A DNA stretch of 64,000 nucleotides from Undaria pinnatifida. Lineage: Eukaryota; Sar; Phaeophyceae; Laminariales; Alariaceae. Each line of letters begins with the position of its first letter. Within the stretch, counting starts at the first letter, position 1. Shown here piece by piece: positions 1 to 10,930 of this stretch. The stretch is taken from assembly GCA_012845835.1 (NCBI GenBank), contig JABAKD010000036.1, forward strand, positions 1,388,501-1,452,500, given 5' to 3'. A program made the translations under genes and the position numbers. The notes below the pieces were generated by a model. It saw only the letters and a list, made by a program, of their open reading frames with translations. It searched no databases and was not told where the DNA came from.

Positions 1-3000
1 ACTCCTGGAGGCTGGGGTCATTAATTCCGGCACGCAACACTCGCATGTTGGTCGTCAGTTGCAGCAGTCGCACCCCTGTCCAGATTGGAGACTGGTTAAG
101 GCAGGCGTTGACGACCTGAGCCCGTGTGCCTTTCCGAACAACGGGAAGGATCTGCCGGAAGTCACCCCCCATGACGACGATCTTCCCACCCCATGGGAAG
201 TCGTTGCCCATGACATCCCGGAGGCAGCGCTGGACGGCTTCATGACAGTGCCGGTGGGCCATGGGAGCCTCGTCCCAAAGTATGGCATCGGCCATGCGCA
301 GCAGCTGGGCCCGCGAGCTCTGCTTGTCCACGAAGCAGGAGGAGTTGGCCGTGATGTGTATGGGAATCATGAAGAGGGAGTGGGCGGTGCGCGCGCGCGG
401 TAGTAGGGTGGAGGCGACCCCGCTGGAGGCAACGGCAAGGGCGATTCTCCTCCTGGAGCGAATTGCGGCAAGGACGGCGCTGTAAAGGAAGGTCTTCCCA
501 GTACCTCCTGGCCCGTCGACGAAGAAGAAACCCCGCCCTGCCTGATACGCTGGCAAAACGCGGCGTCGCCCGCCATCCTCGTCGAGGAGGGCGGCGTGGG
601 CAGCCATGATGCTGTCGAAAGCAGCGCGTTGCTCAGTGTTGAAGTGGCCTAGACTCTCGTCCTGCAGCCGCCGCAGGTCGTCGTGGTCGTACCCGGCCAG
701 CTCTTCCACTATCTCGTGTGGCAGGTCGCGTGGGGTAGGGTCTGCAGGTGACGGAAGGCGGTAGTCTTCGACGCCGGACCCTGCCGCACGAAGGCAGCAA
801 TCGATGTGAAGAAGGGCAAGGTTGTGGAACTCGTCGCACATCTGGCGAGAGGGGTCTGTAGCGCGCCGTTCGTGGAGGAAGTCCTCGGAGAGGCTGTCAC
901 GGTGACGCAGCCACAAAGAAAGAGGGTCACCAACGTCGCAGTGCCTGAGGATGGTGACGAATAGCTCCCTGAGGGCGGCCGCGCATGTCTGATGAGTCGC
1001 TGCTTCCGCTAGGCAGCGATCCCACTCCAGGTCGTCCGCCAATAGACCTCTGGAGCGGCACGCTTCCTGGAAAGTTTCGGCAACGGTGCCGTCCGGGAGT
1101 GTGCGCAGCCCCCTGAAGGAGACGGGCCCGGGCACGTGACAGAGGAGCAGGCGGATGTAGAACCTCTCGCCGTGGCCAGGGTGCGCAGAGTATATACGGC
1201 CCACCTGGGGTTGAGCAGCTCGCCGCTGTCTACGTTTCCACTTCTTGTTCGGCTTGTCCCACGTAAAATGCGTGGGGAAGTCTTGATAGAGGAGACTCAA
1301 GGCGACGTCGGCATCGCCGTCCGCGTCGTCAACAGCGGCGGCGGCTGCGTTGTAGGCGAAGAACTCCGTCAAGGTCGTCTTGCAGGAGCTTTGCAGTCGA
1401 GCCGCTACCTGGCCCTCACCGTAGTAGACCATTTGCCCGCCGGGCTCGTGAAGGGCAAGATGCAACACGGACGGAAAGCGCTCCGTGGTGGGAAAAGCGA
1501 AGATGCTCCAAGCTGCCTCGCAGGAGCCCAGGTAACGCGCTTCGACGAAATTGGTGATCTCGTCCGTAGCTCCCTCTGGTTGCGCGATCGCAGCTAAAGC
1601 TCGATCGTTGCCCTTGAAGACGTACTTGTAAAGGTACTTGACGGCTCGTACGGACGAACAGATTTCGACGTTGATGTGCGCGTCGTATCTGAGGGTGAGA
1701 GCTGGGCAGTACGGGACGATCCACCTGTTGTCAACCCACCGACCGCGCAGAAACACACCCCGTGGGCCTACCTTGTAAGCCTTGGTGAAACCGTCACCGA
1801 GTTGAACGTTTACCGTTCTCTCGCACGGCTCCGTGGGTTGCCGTCTGCGGTAGACGGCGTACCCGTCCTCCGAAGAAATTGTCTCGGCCTGGAAGTCCTT
1901 CGGGTATCTCTTGGAGCACACGCCATCCCTCTGGCACTTGCTGCCGAGGGGTGCGTGCACCATGCTAGAAGCAACCCGGTGAAACAGGCGCGGCTGGCGG
2001 TCGGGGTCGGGGAGTTCCGCAGACACGTACCGGTCATAGTGCTCGGGTTGGGGCTTGTCGTCGGCATCCACAATGATAAGGATATGGGCGTGGGGAAGAC
2101 CGCGCTTTTGGAACTGGTAATGACGCAAACCAAAGGGAACAGACAATAATGGAGGAGGGCGAGGTTTGTGACCTAAAATGGACTGAAGTTAAAGGCGAGG
2201 TTTGGGACCTAAACTTTAAAGGAAAAAATGTGAAACGCCGGAAGGGACGACGAAAGAGCACAACGAAAATGTCTACTATGAGACGGGTCTCACCTCAACC
2301 ACTCTGCACCACGCGACGGCGGTCCCGAGGCAGCCGTTCTTATAAAGGTCGTTCTCCAGCGCCCGGAGCTTGGCGTTGAAAACGCGGGACACAATGTCCG
2401 GCCTGTCGGTGGCGGTCTGGCCCTCGAGGAGTGCGTGTGTAATCTCTGGCCAAGCTGCACGGGGGTAGGACAGAGGCCGGCGATAAGAAAGGGTGAGACG
2501 AAGGGACACCGCTGGGGTGGTGATATATAGCAAAGGGGGCTCACGTCGCACGGCCCGGCACACAATAGCGTGACAAAAGTTGATGAGCCGAAGGAGTAAG
2601 GACATACCGGGGTTGCAGGTGAAGGTGACGAAGAAGTCGGGCTTGCCGTACTTCCGCACAATGGCCATGGCATCTTGGTACTGCTGTACCATGTACCGGG
2701 GCCCGCCCACGAAGCTCGACGCGAGGACCACGCGCCGTCCGAAGTCGCCGGCGTTATCACCCATCCGCAGGGCATCGGCGAGACCGGAATAGTGAGCGGC
2801 ACGGAGTTCGCTTTGGTGGTTGCGTTGATAGGCAAGCTTGGACTCTTCAATCTGGACAGCGCCGTCGACGACGTACTGCTGAAACAGTCTGCCTCCACGG
2901 TGGTACATGCTGATAAGTTGGAGGTCGGGATCGGTGATTGCGCTCCCCCTCTGTCGAGCTCGATCAGCGACGCGATAGGCGAAGAACTCCCTCTGTGACA

Positions 3001-5883
3001 CCTTCTTTCTCGCGCTACCCCTGGCTCCGCCTCCACGTGCCGCCGTCTGGTCATGTCCGTCGTCGCGGTGAAGGCGGTCGCCTGGCGCGCCACCATGGGC
3101 ATCCCTGTTCGGCTGCGGGCAGAGGGGATCATGAACACCACCACCTTGCTGCGGCCCGAGGTCGATGTTGCCGTGCCAGCCCGAAACACCGGTGGGGTTG
3201 AGTATGGGGTACGCCAGGGGCTCATATGACGGGTGGGTGGGGGAGACCCGCATCAGTCCACGCCGTGAATCATGCACGACAATGTCGCGGCCGGCGCGAG
3301 CTTCTTCGTTTGAGTCCGGAAGGATCGCAGCAACTTCCATCGGGGCGGAGGAGCCGTTGTACCGACGTTGATCGGGCGTGTTGCTGGTGCGCAGGAAGAT
3401 TCGCATATTCTCAGCATGAGGAGTTCTGCCAGCAGCCCTCGCGGCCATCTCGTTCGACCTGTAGATGTCTATTGCTGATCGGTAGATGCTGGCATAAGGG
3501 TTTACCCGCGAGAGAATACCCTGTACGGTGGCCATGGGCCCTGCAAGAAGTGAAGTGCTAAGCTCCTCGAAGTTATTCAACCGATACCTGAGCTGCTCTT
3601 CCTCGGCGCTGTAGTAATAAATCTCAGCATACCGTGGGTGATGCCCGACCTGCGGCATAGGGCTGCTGAGGTAGTGGTGGAATGCCCCCTGTATAACGAA
3701 TGTCGGCGGGCCGTGCGCGAACCTAACCTGGCGGAGCGGAAGGCCAAGACTGGAACCGGTGGAGGTGAAGGAGAAAGCGGAATTGATGCGCCGAATGTTG
3801 GCAAGGAATGCTCTGGATTCTTCCGTGTCCCCCCGCACAAAGTCAGGGAGAAGTGGATCCGGGCTCGCAGGAAGGGGCCACAGGCGAACTTTACCGTTTT
3901 GGCAGCAGAGGGAAGAAGTTTCTCGACCATCTGCAAAAGGGGCGAAGTAAGACGTCCAAGGCAGGGTAGCTAACGTGAAGGTCCGCATAAATCAACTGCA
4001 ATACGTACAGCAGCGTAAGACGACGTAAAGTACTACTGAATAGTAAAATGGAAATAAGGATAGCTAACGTGAAGTTCCGCAGGAATATGTACATAAATAA
4101 ACTGCAAAACGTACACCAGCGTAAGAAACATGAAGAACTACTGTTATGTACATAAGTAAACTGCAAAACGTACACCAGCGTAAGAAACATGAAGAACTAC
4201 TGTCAACAATACGTCCTGAAGTATGTACGTAAAGTAATAACCTACGTACAGCAGTTTTAGACAATGTAAAGCACTGCTGCAAGGACGTAAACAATAAAGA
4301 GGGCGAAAAAATAGGTATAATACGTACAGCAAGTACCGGTATAAGACAACGGAGAGAAGATAAACACGCACCAGTTACAACAGCAGTGTGAGACAACGTA
4401 AGGTACTGCTGTAAGGACGTAAATGATAAGAGTAGCCAACGTGGAGTACTGCAGGGAAGTAGCACTGAAAATAATAAGCATTGAAGTACGTACATGAAGA
4501 GTGTGAGTCAAGGTAAGGTACTGCTGTAAGCACGTAAACGATGAGTAGCCAAGGTGATTCTCAGTACTAAAGCGATGACAATATGTACAGCAGTGTAACA
4601 GCAGTGTGAGACAACGTAAGGTACTGCTGATAAGACAACAGAGAGAAGATAAACAGGCACCAGGAAAGTGTGAGTCAAGGTAAGGCACTGCTGTAAGCAC
4701 GTAAACGATGAGTAGCCAAGGTGATTCTCAGTACTAAAGCGATGATAATATGTACAGCAGTGTAATAAACTGCAAAACGTACACCAGCGTAAGAAACATG
4801 AAGAACTACTGTCAACAATACGTCCTGAAGTATGTACGTAAAGTAATAACCTACGTACAGCAGTTTTAGACAATGTAAAGCACTGCTGCAAGGACGTAAA
4901 CAATAAAGAGGGCGAAAAAATAGGTATAATACGTACAGCAAGTACCGGTATAAGACAACGGAGAGAAGATAAACACGCACCAGTTACAACAGCAGAGCGT
5001 AGCAGGAAGGGCACTCGGTGGAGTACTGCAGAGAAGTACCACTGACGTACAGCAAGTACCGGTATAAGACAACGGAGAGAAGATAAACACGCACCAGTTA
5101 CAACAGCAGAGCGTAGCAGGAAGGGCACTCGGTGGAGTACAGCAGAGAAGTACCACTGAAAATAAGAAGTACTAATAGAAGATAAACACGCACCAGTTAC
5201 AACAGCAGAGCGTAGCAGGAAGGGCACTCGGTGGAGTACAGCAGAGAAGTACCACTGAAAATAAGAAGTACTAATGATAATACTTTACCTTCAGCTGCCC
5301 AGAGGAGGGCCAGTCGGTGGAGTACTGCAGAGAAGTACCACTGAAAATAAGAAGTACTAATGATAATACGGGGTTGCTCTGTAAGTATGTACTAAGTCTT
5401 ACCTTGACCTGCCCAGAGGAGGGCGTATCAGGAAGGGCACTCGGTCCGCGCAGGGAGGATAATGATAATACGGGGTTGCTCTGTAAGTATGTACTAAGTC
5501 TTACCTTGACCTGCCCAGAGGAGGGCGTAGCAGGAAGGGCACTCGGTCCGCGCAGGGAGGATGTGCCGGGGCCATTCTCCCTCGAAGATGTCCTCGAGCG
5601 GAGGAGCACACATGGAGAAGCGTGACGCAGACACCCTAATTCTGCGCCGGGCGTTGTGGAGTTGCCGGTTCTGTCCATGCTGAGAGTGCCTGGCCTGGAT
5701 TTGGCGATCTCTATTTCGCTGACGCCGACAGCGCCTGGTGTCGTTTTCACGTTCTCGAACCTGCTCATAGCGGGAGCGCCGGGCGTCATTGTCGCGTTCT
5801 CGATTGCGCTGGCGGCGCGAGCGCTGGGCATCGTTCTCGCGTTGCCGCTGTTGACGCAGGCGCGCTTGTCGTCTCGTGTCCAT
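1..5883 (-). CDS. Helitron Rep/helicase (RepHel), partial, 4 exons visible, C-terminus off the left edge
   Basis: Rolling-circle transposase of an autonomous Helitron. Exons read on the minus strand: 5883-5505, 3930-2608, 2454-2294 and 2113 to beyond 1; donors GTAAGA, GTATGT, GTGAGA and acceptors gcag/gcag/ccag give phases 1, 1, 0 that all match. Exon 1 encodes an Arg-rich N-terminus and a CPSC zinc-ribbon half. Exon 2 is the Helitron_like_N domain (SLCCQNGK, VSQREFFAYR, GGPRYM, FTCNP). The third junction restores the family motif VVEFQKRGLPHAHIL, giving the HxH metal site (about 2083-2092). The two-tyrosine motif KYLYKYVFKG lies at 1622-1639. The PIF1-type helicase follows, with Walker A GPGGTGKT (491-514), Walker B ILWDEAP (about 260-289) and GGDFRQILPVV (about 147-179). 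The last exon is open for 2.1 kb without a stop. About 1,325 residues are visible; the helicase C-terminus and the element's 3' hairpin are outside the window. No inactivating lesion was seen. Confidence 0.95.
3940..5560. repeat. Nested minisatellite filling Helitron intron 1, with copies of the zinc-ribbon exon end
   Basis: The 1.57 kb intron (5504-3931) is almost entirely nested tandem repeats built from blocks such as gtaaggtactgctgtaa and aaacgtacaccagcgtaag, with copies of 100-400 bp. Several units carry the coding-strand string for TECPSCYA (plus-strand gcgtagcaggaagggcactc at about 4998, 5111, 5212 and, nearly the same, 5428 and 5526), which is the end of exon 1. The two rightmost units (about 5380-5460 and 5480-5560) both keep a splice donor ctcaag-like context (ttaccttgacctgcccagag on plus). 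Confidence 0.85.
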
Positions 5884-5965
5884 GGCTCATGTCAGCGCTG
5901 GGCATCGTTCTCGCGTTGCCGCTGTTGACGCAGGCGCGCTTGTCGTCTCGTGTCCATGGCTCATG
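5821..5965. repeat. ~73-bp tandem duplication of the Helitron start-codon region
   Basis: The block from gcgctgggcatcgttctcgc to ccatggctcatgt occurs twice in a row. Each copy carries an ATG on the minus strand (5883 and 5955). The outer copy reads the same first ~20 residues and then meets TGA, so it forms a short upstream ORF before the main start at 5883. Confidence 0.85.
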
Positions 5966-7000
5966 TCCATGTGCGTGGCTTTCCTTCGCTCAAGTGGCAC
6001 GTGACCAAAAAGCAATTTGAAAACTCAAGAAAAATAATTAGCAGGCAGAAGGAAATAACTCGAGTAGCATTTGTTGTGCAATTTATTTTTAGTCTTCCTC
6101 ACAATATAGTTGGGAGTTCGAAAATAAAATTAGCAGGCAGCGACGAAGAAAAAGCGGGGGGGGTAAGCGAGCCGTCCCCGGGAGGGCGATTTCCACGCTC
6201 CCCCCCCGCCGAGGTGGGGCACCGACGGCCGTTCTTTCGCCGGCATGTCGTAGTGCTGCTGTGCGGATGGGACGTGGCGGCACCGCGAGGCCGCCTGAGG
6301 CCGAGTGGAGCTCGGGAGTCGCCGCTTTTGGGGAGGGGGTGTTTTAACCAAGATATTTTTCAAAGATCCAAAACGTCACGACCATCCTTAGCGTGTATTA
6401 ATTAATAAGGATAAGGCGGTTTCCCTTGACAAGGCGGTGATTTTGGGATGGGACACCCCTACAGCATTATAGTAGCAGCAAATGTCACTAAAGACTGTAC
6501 ACTACTCCAAACGAAACCTATCAGAGAGGCGCAAGCACACCTGAACTCTTGCTAAGAAGCTGCATTGCTACAGCATCATACCACAAACCAAAATTGATTC
6601 CGTCTGTTCGTGAGACACTACACCAGTGTAGCCGGTGTGCAACTACGCGGGCAATCACGAAACGTAAGTCAACCCTACTGCGTAGACAATATTATTGGCA
6701 CCTTTAATTCCACCCAGTCGTCGAGGGTGGTCTTGGCTTCTTCCTTGGGGATACGCTCGCTCTCGCGGAGCAGCGGCGTCCCCGTCGTCCACGTTGCTGT
6801 TGTCGATCATATCAGCGTCTTTCAGCCGATTGGTGTTGTGGCTTGCTGCTGCGGCGGCGACGTGCGTGCAAGGAATATTATATCAATGTAGATATTTATA
6901 TCATGCAAGGAGTTCAATCAAACAATAGGGTGTGTATTTAAGCAATACCAGGTACAAATAAACAATGTGGACGGTATCACGTGGAGGGTACATGTTGTTA
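5966..7000. other. Helitron upstream flank and unassigned sequence
   Basis: This contains the probable 5' untranslated part of the Helitron. A candidate element 5' end (minus strand, starting TCCTTATTAATTAATACA near 6409) is only suggested by the TC start and AT-rich context. On the minus strand at about 6860-6700 a short open stretch reads ERIPKEEAKTTLDDWVELKV, which could be an exon of something, but I recognise no family. The rest shows nothing I can name. Confidence 0.4.
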
Positions 7001-7009
7001 TGTACTGGT

Positions 7010-7560
7010 ACAAGCAAGAGGAATCGATCGATACCCCTACGAAAATGCTTCCTTTTGGGCAATAGATATTGATCGATCCCCTTTCGAAACAATTAATTTG
7101 GGCAAAAGGCATCGCTCGATACCGTTCCAAACATATTGCATTGGGCGATAGGTATCGATCGATACCGTTGAACAACTATTATGTCGAGCAATAAGTATCG
7201 ATCGACACCCTAACGAACATATTGAATTAGGCTATTGGTGTTGATCGATGCCAATGCGAACATATTGCGTTGGGCAATAGGTATCGATCGATATCATTGC
7301 GAACCGATGGAATTGTCTAATAGATATCGATCGATGGTGATCCGAAGATGTTGCTCGAACAATGTCCTTTTGGGGCTAAAGTTCAAACTCTGTTGGTACC
7401 GAAGATACCTATCGATACACAAATTCATAACCATGTCGGTCGCACAATAGGCTATTGTGGCCACTGTGCTAATTGTATTGTTTCTTACGATACCTATCGA
7501 TATGCCCCGAACCCACCCGATTATGGCCCTCAATAGGTATTGATCGGCGTAATTTCATAC
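7010..7560. repeat. 43-bp satellite with palindromic core TATCGATCGATA
   Basis: Cores occur at about 7022, 7065, 7108, 7150, 7193, 7237, 7279 and 7322, an almost constant 43-bp step. Each is preceded by variants of attgggcaataggta and followed by ccgttgcgaac. Three looser copies follow near 7405, 7495 and 7530, and isolated relatives lie near 8490. The core is self-complementary. Confidence 0.9.
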
Positions 7561-7589
7561 CTATTATGGTCCCAATAGCCTAGTAGGTA

Positions 7590-7970
7590 CGATATTATCC
7601 AAGATATAAAGCAACCGAACGGCGCGCAAACAAGTCGCTGTAGACTTGAGGTTAACACCGAACTTGCAGCGATAGTAATCACCGCCTTGTTGTTCGAGCC
7701 ATCAACCTGCAGCTTCTTGGAGCACAACAATGACAGACAGTGCCGGCTCCGAGCATGTTCCGCTATGCTGAAGGGGCATGCGGCTTGGACAATGAAGCTC
7801 TTCACCAACTGGAGTTGGTTGAACCGAGATGGGTCGTCGTTGAACACGTTGCTGTCCAATACCTCGGTCTTCTCCAACGCTTTTTGTTTCCTGTTTTGTT
7901 CAACAGACCATGACAAGGCGTTTTTGTTGTCGGTGGCAGTCCCGATTCAGCACGCCGGGCAAGACAAGAC
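7590..7970 (-). pseudogene. Possible hAT-like transposase C-terminal fragment
   Basis: The minus-strand reading contains FNDDPSRFNQLQLVKSFI, followed by PFSIAEHARSRHCLSLLCSK. The order LVK-x-I...PFSIxEHxxFRxxLSLL resembles the segment of hAT-superfamily transposases in which a hydrophobic helix precedes P-F-S-x-V-E-x-x-x-F. The reading is only about 125 residues, has no BED finger and no dimerisation domain, and lies among satellites and inverted repeats, so a decayed fragment is most likely. Similarity is from pattern memory only. Confidence 0.35.
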
Positions 7971-8122
7971 GACCCAAGCACTCTACTGCATGTACATACA
8001 TGGCACATGATGCTGTGCCCGTGGAGCACATGCCGACTGACAGAGGGGAGCCCGACAAAAAAATAATCCGACATCCCACTCAAACAAACGGGTACTTGCA
8101 TATTATACCTGGTACGATTGGC

Positions 8123-8442
8123 GTTGCTTGGCCCTCGTGGTGCACTCCGATTGAATACGAAGAAGGTTGCAGTTGTTACGACACTCGATGCTCGCGAGGC
8201 AAGCCCACATCTGCCTCCGCTTCCCTTCCGGATTGGGCTCGCCGCTCGGTGGCTTTATACTCAAGAGTTCGCAGCATCATCGTGGTTTACGGCATGCGGC
8301 TTGAGTATAAAGCCACCGAGCGGCGAGCCCATTCCGGAAGGGAAGCGGAGGCAGATGTGGGCTTGCCTCGCGAGCATCGAGTGTCGTAACAACGACAACC
8401 TGCTTCGTATTCAATCGGAGTGCACCACGAGGGCCAAGCAAC
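8123..8442. repeat. Near-perfect 143-bp inverted repeat (34-bp loop)
   Basis: Left arm 8123-8265 (gttgcttggccctcg to ctcaag), loop 8266-8299, right arm 8300-8442. Only a few mismatches are visible between the arms (for example gaagaaggttgcag against gaagcaggttgtcg). A transcript would fold into a long dsRNA hairpin. It could be a foldback element, a small-RNA precursor or a recent palindromic duplication. Confidence 0.95.
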
Positions 8443-8579
8443 ACCTGGTGGATGCCCATGACATTCAGAAGCCGTAGGCTACCAAAAGTACCAATCGATA
8501 CCTATCGCGGGCAGCAATAGGCCTGCTACTGGACTAGGATTTTATCGATTGGTTGTTGACCTGCAACCTATTGTCCAGG

Positions 8580-9040
8580 GTGTGATGGAGATGTACGGCT
8601 CCTTGTAGAATGTAGGATGCGAGAGTCTAGGGCAAGGCGAAACTCTAGTTTATGGGTTTTCCGCAAGCAGCTACGTACATGTTGCATCAAGATGTACGGA
8701 AACTTGTACCTGATAAAAATAGGGTGCGAAAGGTTCTCAGTCAAGGCAACACTCCATTTAATATTATTTCGGTCGGCTGCTACGTTCGCATTGCGCAAGG
8801 TGAGATGTGGTACGTTGTACAATGTAGGATGAGAGAGTTTCTTGGGCAAGGCAAGACTTATTTCTAGCAGTTTCCGGTCCCGCTTGCTACGTGCACATTG
8901 CATGAAGATGTACGATGCCTTGTAGAACGTAGGATATGAGAGTTGCTCAGGCAATAAAAAAAATATTTTCTGTAGTTTTCCCGTCCGCTACTACGTACAT
9001 GATACATGAAGATGTGCTGTACTTGATAGAATGCAGGATG
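8580..9040. repeat. Diverged tandem repeat, about 115-bp unit, 4 copies
   Basis: Units share the order ttgtagaatgtaggat, gagagt..gggcaaggc, then a gap, gctacgtacatg and catgaagatgtac. They start near 8600, 8705, 8818 and 8925, and the divergence suggests an old array. Confidence 0.75.
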
Positions 9041-10027
9041 GATGGGTGCATGGTGGAGCGGGTAGATGGATGGTTGGGTGGGTGGATGGACAGTACAGCG
9101 TAGCAAAATGAGGCGCAGTAAGGACCTAGGGACCGACTACTGCTATGCAGGGGTGCTTCTATCTCCGTACCGATCACGCACACGAGGGTTGCTTGAAGGC
9201 TGTATATATTTTATTGATGGCTTGCTGTCCGCCCAATGCCTTCTTACCGAAAGGGGCGGCGGAGCCGTTCGTTCATGCAGGCAGTAACGCCTGCCAGGTA
9301 AAAAGGGGACAAGTGGTATAAATCATAAAGCCGCAACGGGGAAAAAAGGGGTACCATATCAAGAGCTCACCACTTATTCGAGGAAATGAGTAAGGCACAT
9401 TGTGTACGCGACAACAGGGATTACCCCTACATTGGGTGATTGGGTTTGATTGGGATAGGGTTGGGGTGAGATGCATTCCCAAGTGTAGACCGACATTTTC
9501 CTCGAATGTAGTAAGTTGCCCTCGGGTGGATAGATGGGTCGGGAGGAACCTGCGCAGAGGTGGGGGTGGTAGCCGTACCAAACAATCGTTTATAGCGGCG
9601 CGTGGCTTGCTGGCTTTGCTCGCGGAATGTAGACGCGGGCGATCCGAAATTTCGCGATGAAATAGCCCGCTAACAATAGTTCACTATTACGGAGGACCAT
9701 GGTGATCACAACCCACGGCGTACACCAACAACTTCATTCCCCTGTTGTTACTACTCCTCGCCATAGTCGCCATAGTTGGTCCCGATTACTTTGGGCCTCC
9801 GTAGTACTGTCTTTTAACCCTTTTGGGTCCATTTATTTCCACCAAAAACAGGATTTCCACCCAAAAAAGGAGAAGTACGATATTATCACCAGGCTAGGAA
9901 GAGCGTGCAGCAATATGAGCAGTTGTTATGCGCGTGCGGTACGGCGCCTACAGTTGCGCTTCTAAAACACCGCCTACTCCAGCAGAAAGGGCTGCTTCAT
10001 GTGGCTTGATGTTGTAAGCAAGTTTTT
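9041..10027. other. No recognisable gene
   Basis: Short ORFs only. The stretch near 9900-10010 (gtgcagcaatatgagcag, then ccagcagaaagggctgcttc) is similar to 26755-26865, so part of it is a dispersed repeat of unknown type. Confidence 0.5.
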
Positions 10028-10029
10028 TT

Positions 10030-10206
10030 TTCATAGGCTTTTCACGGATCGGGTTACTTCTCGCGGTTCGGGTTGGCCGGGGTGGCCAAACCCGACCCGT
10101 GAGATTTGTAACCCGACCCGTGAGATTTGTAAACTTCCTGACCCAACCCGACTCGACCCGCCGGATTTTGAAACACAAAGTCGGGTCGGATCATAACCCA
10201 TGAAAA
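10030..10206. mobile_element. MITE-like element, GGGTCGGGTC family, copy I
   Basis: Ends are imperfect inverted repeats (taggcttttcacgg at the left, ccatgaaaagcccta at the right). The interior has repeated acccgacccgtgag and cctgacccaacccg. Same family as 25828-26034, 28105-28276 and 55921-56143. Confidence 0.75.
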
Positions 10207-10745
10207 GCCCTATATTTTTTCTTTCCTTTCACCCCCTCTGAAGTCCCAGGTTAACGGCATAGTTAGTGTGTTGAGGGTCGGACGAACGCCCACTGCGGAG
10301 TCGTGGATGCCACTTTTATTTTTTCGCATGACCAGAGCAAGGTGCGGGCATTTCGGGTGTTGCCAATGCCCCCGCAGGCAGAACACGAGGTTTCCGACGA
10401 TCACTACGTATTACCCATTATGACTGCTTTGATTCCGATTTTTTACTTGCCTGCATTTCCGTCAATCACCCCGTTTGCTGTGTTTACCTCGACTACCCCC
10501 CTTACCTTTCTTCGCTCTTCTGTCTTCTGCCGTTGGTGTTCTCTTGTCTGGACGCGATGTTTCCGACGATCACCACCTATTCAAATTCGTTCCGCATTTC
10601 ACTTGCCTCATTAATTTCCCCAGATGACCCTTCTTACCGCTTTTGACTCCGACCACTTCACTTGCCTATCATATGTCTTCTGTCTGCTATCTTATATTTT
10701 CTCTTGTCTGGTGGATATGTTGTCTGTTTTCGGATCGACCTGTTT
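10207..10745. other. No recognisable gene; pyrimidine-rich
   Basis: C/T-rich sequence without a convincing coding frame. If the S28 gene starts upstream, this is intron. Confidence 0.5.
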
Positions 10746-10748
10746 TGG

Positions 10749-10800
10749 ACGTGTCGTGTCGTGTCGTGTCGTGTCGTGTCGTGTCGTGTCGCGTCGTGTT
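10749..10800. repeat. Pentanucleotide microsatellite (TCGTG)n
   Basis: About ten units of cgtgt/tcgtg with one cgcgt variant, ending 18 bp before S28 exon A. It may form part of that exon's pyrimidine/acceptor context. Confidence 0.95.
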
Positions 10801-10817
10801 TGACCGCACATCTGCAG

Positions 10818-10930
10818 CACGTCGCAGGCGCTCGCTGATTACGCGCGTCTAATCCCAGCCTTGCAGCAAGACCTGAATGCGGAAAGTTCACCGGTAGTTG
10901 CCTTTGGAGGCAGCTACGGCGGCATGCTGG
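10818..10930 (+). CDS. S28 exon A (nucleophile Ser)
   Basis: Acceptor catctgcag, then TSQALADYARLIPAL and FGGSYGGML; donor G|GTGAGA, ends in phase 1. The Ser of GGSYGG is the catalytic nucleophile. Confidence 0.92.

Noticed and set aside
2938-3225. Frameshift in the Helitron N-domain around the GGGV/VSQREFF linker
   Set aside because: The frame is continuous; the low-similarity linker is a normal variable spacer in the family.
4064-5227. Minus-strand ORFs up to 239 codons rich in Leu/Cys/Tyr
   Set aside because: They translate the minisatellite in Helitron intron 1; the repeated residues mirror the DNA units.
6690-6890. N-terminal S28 exon or other gene in 6.6-6.9 kb
   Set aside because: No F/Y-Y-G-E-S-type or other S28 motif in either strand; only an unassigned open stretch on the minus strand.
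7010-7560. CRISPR-like array
   Set aside because: Eukaryotic context, 43-bp units with similar rather than unique spacers, and no cas genes: a satellite.
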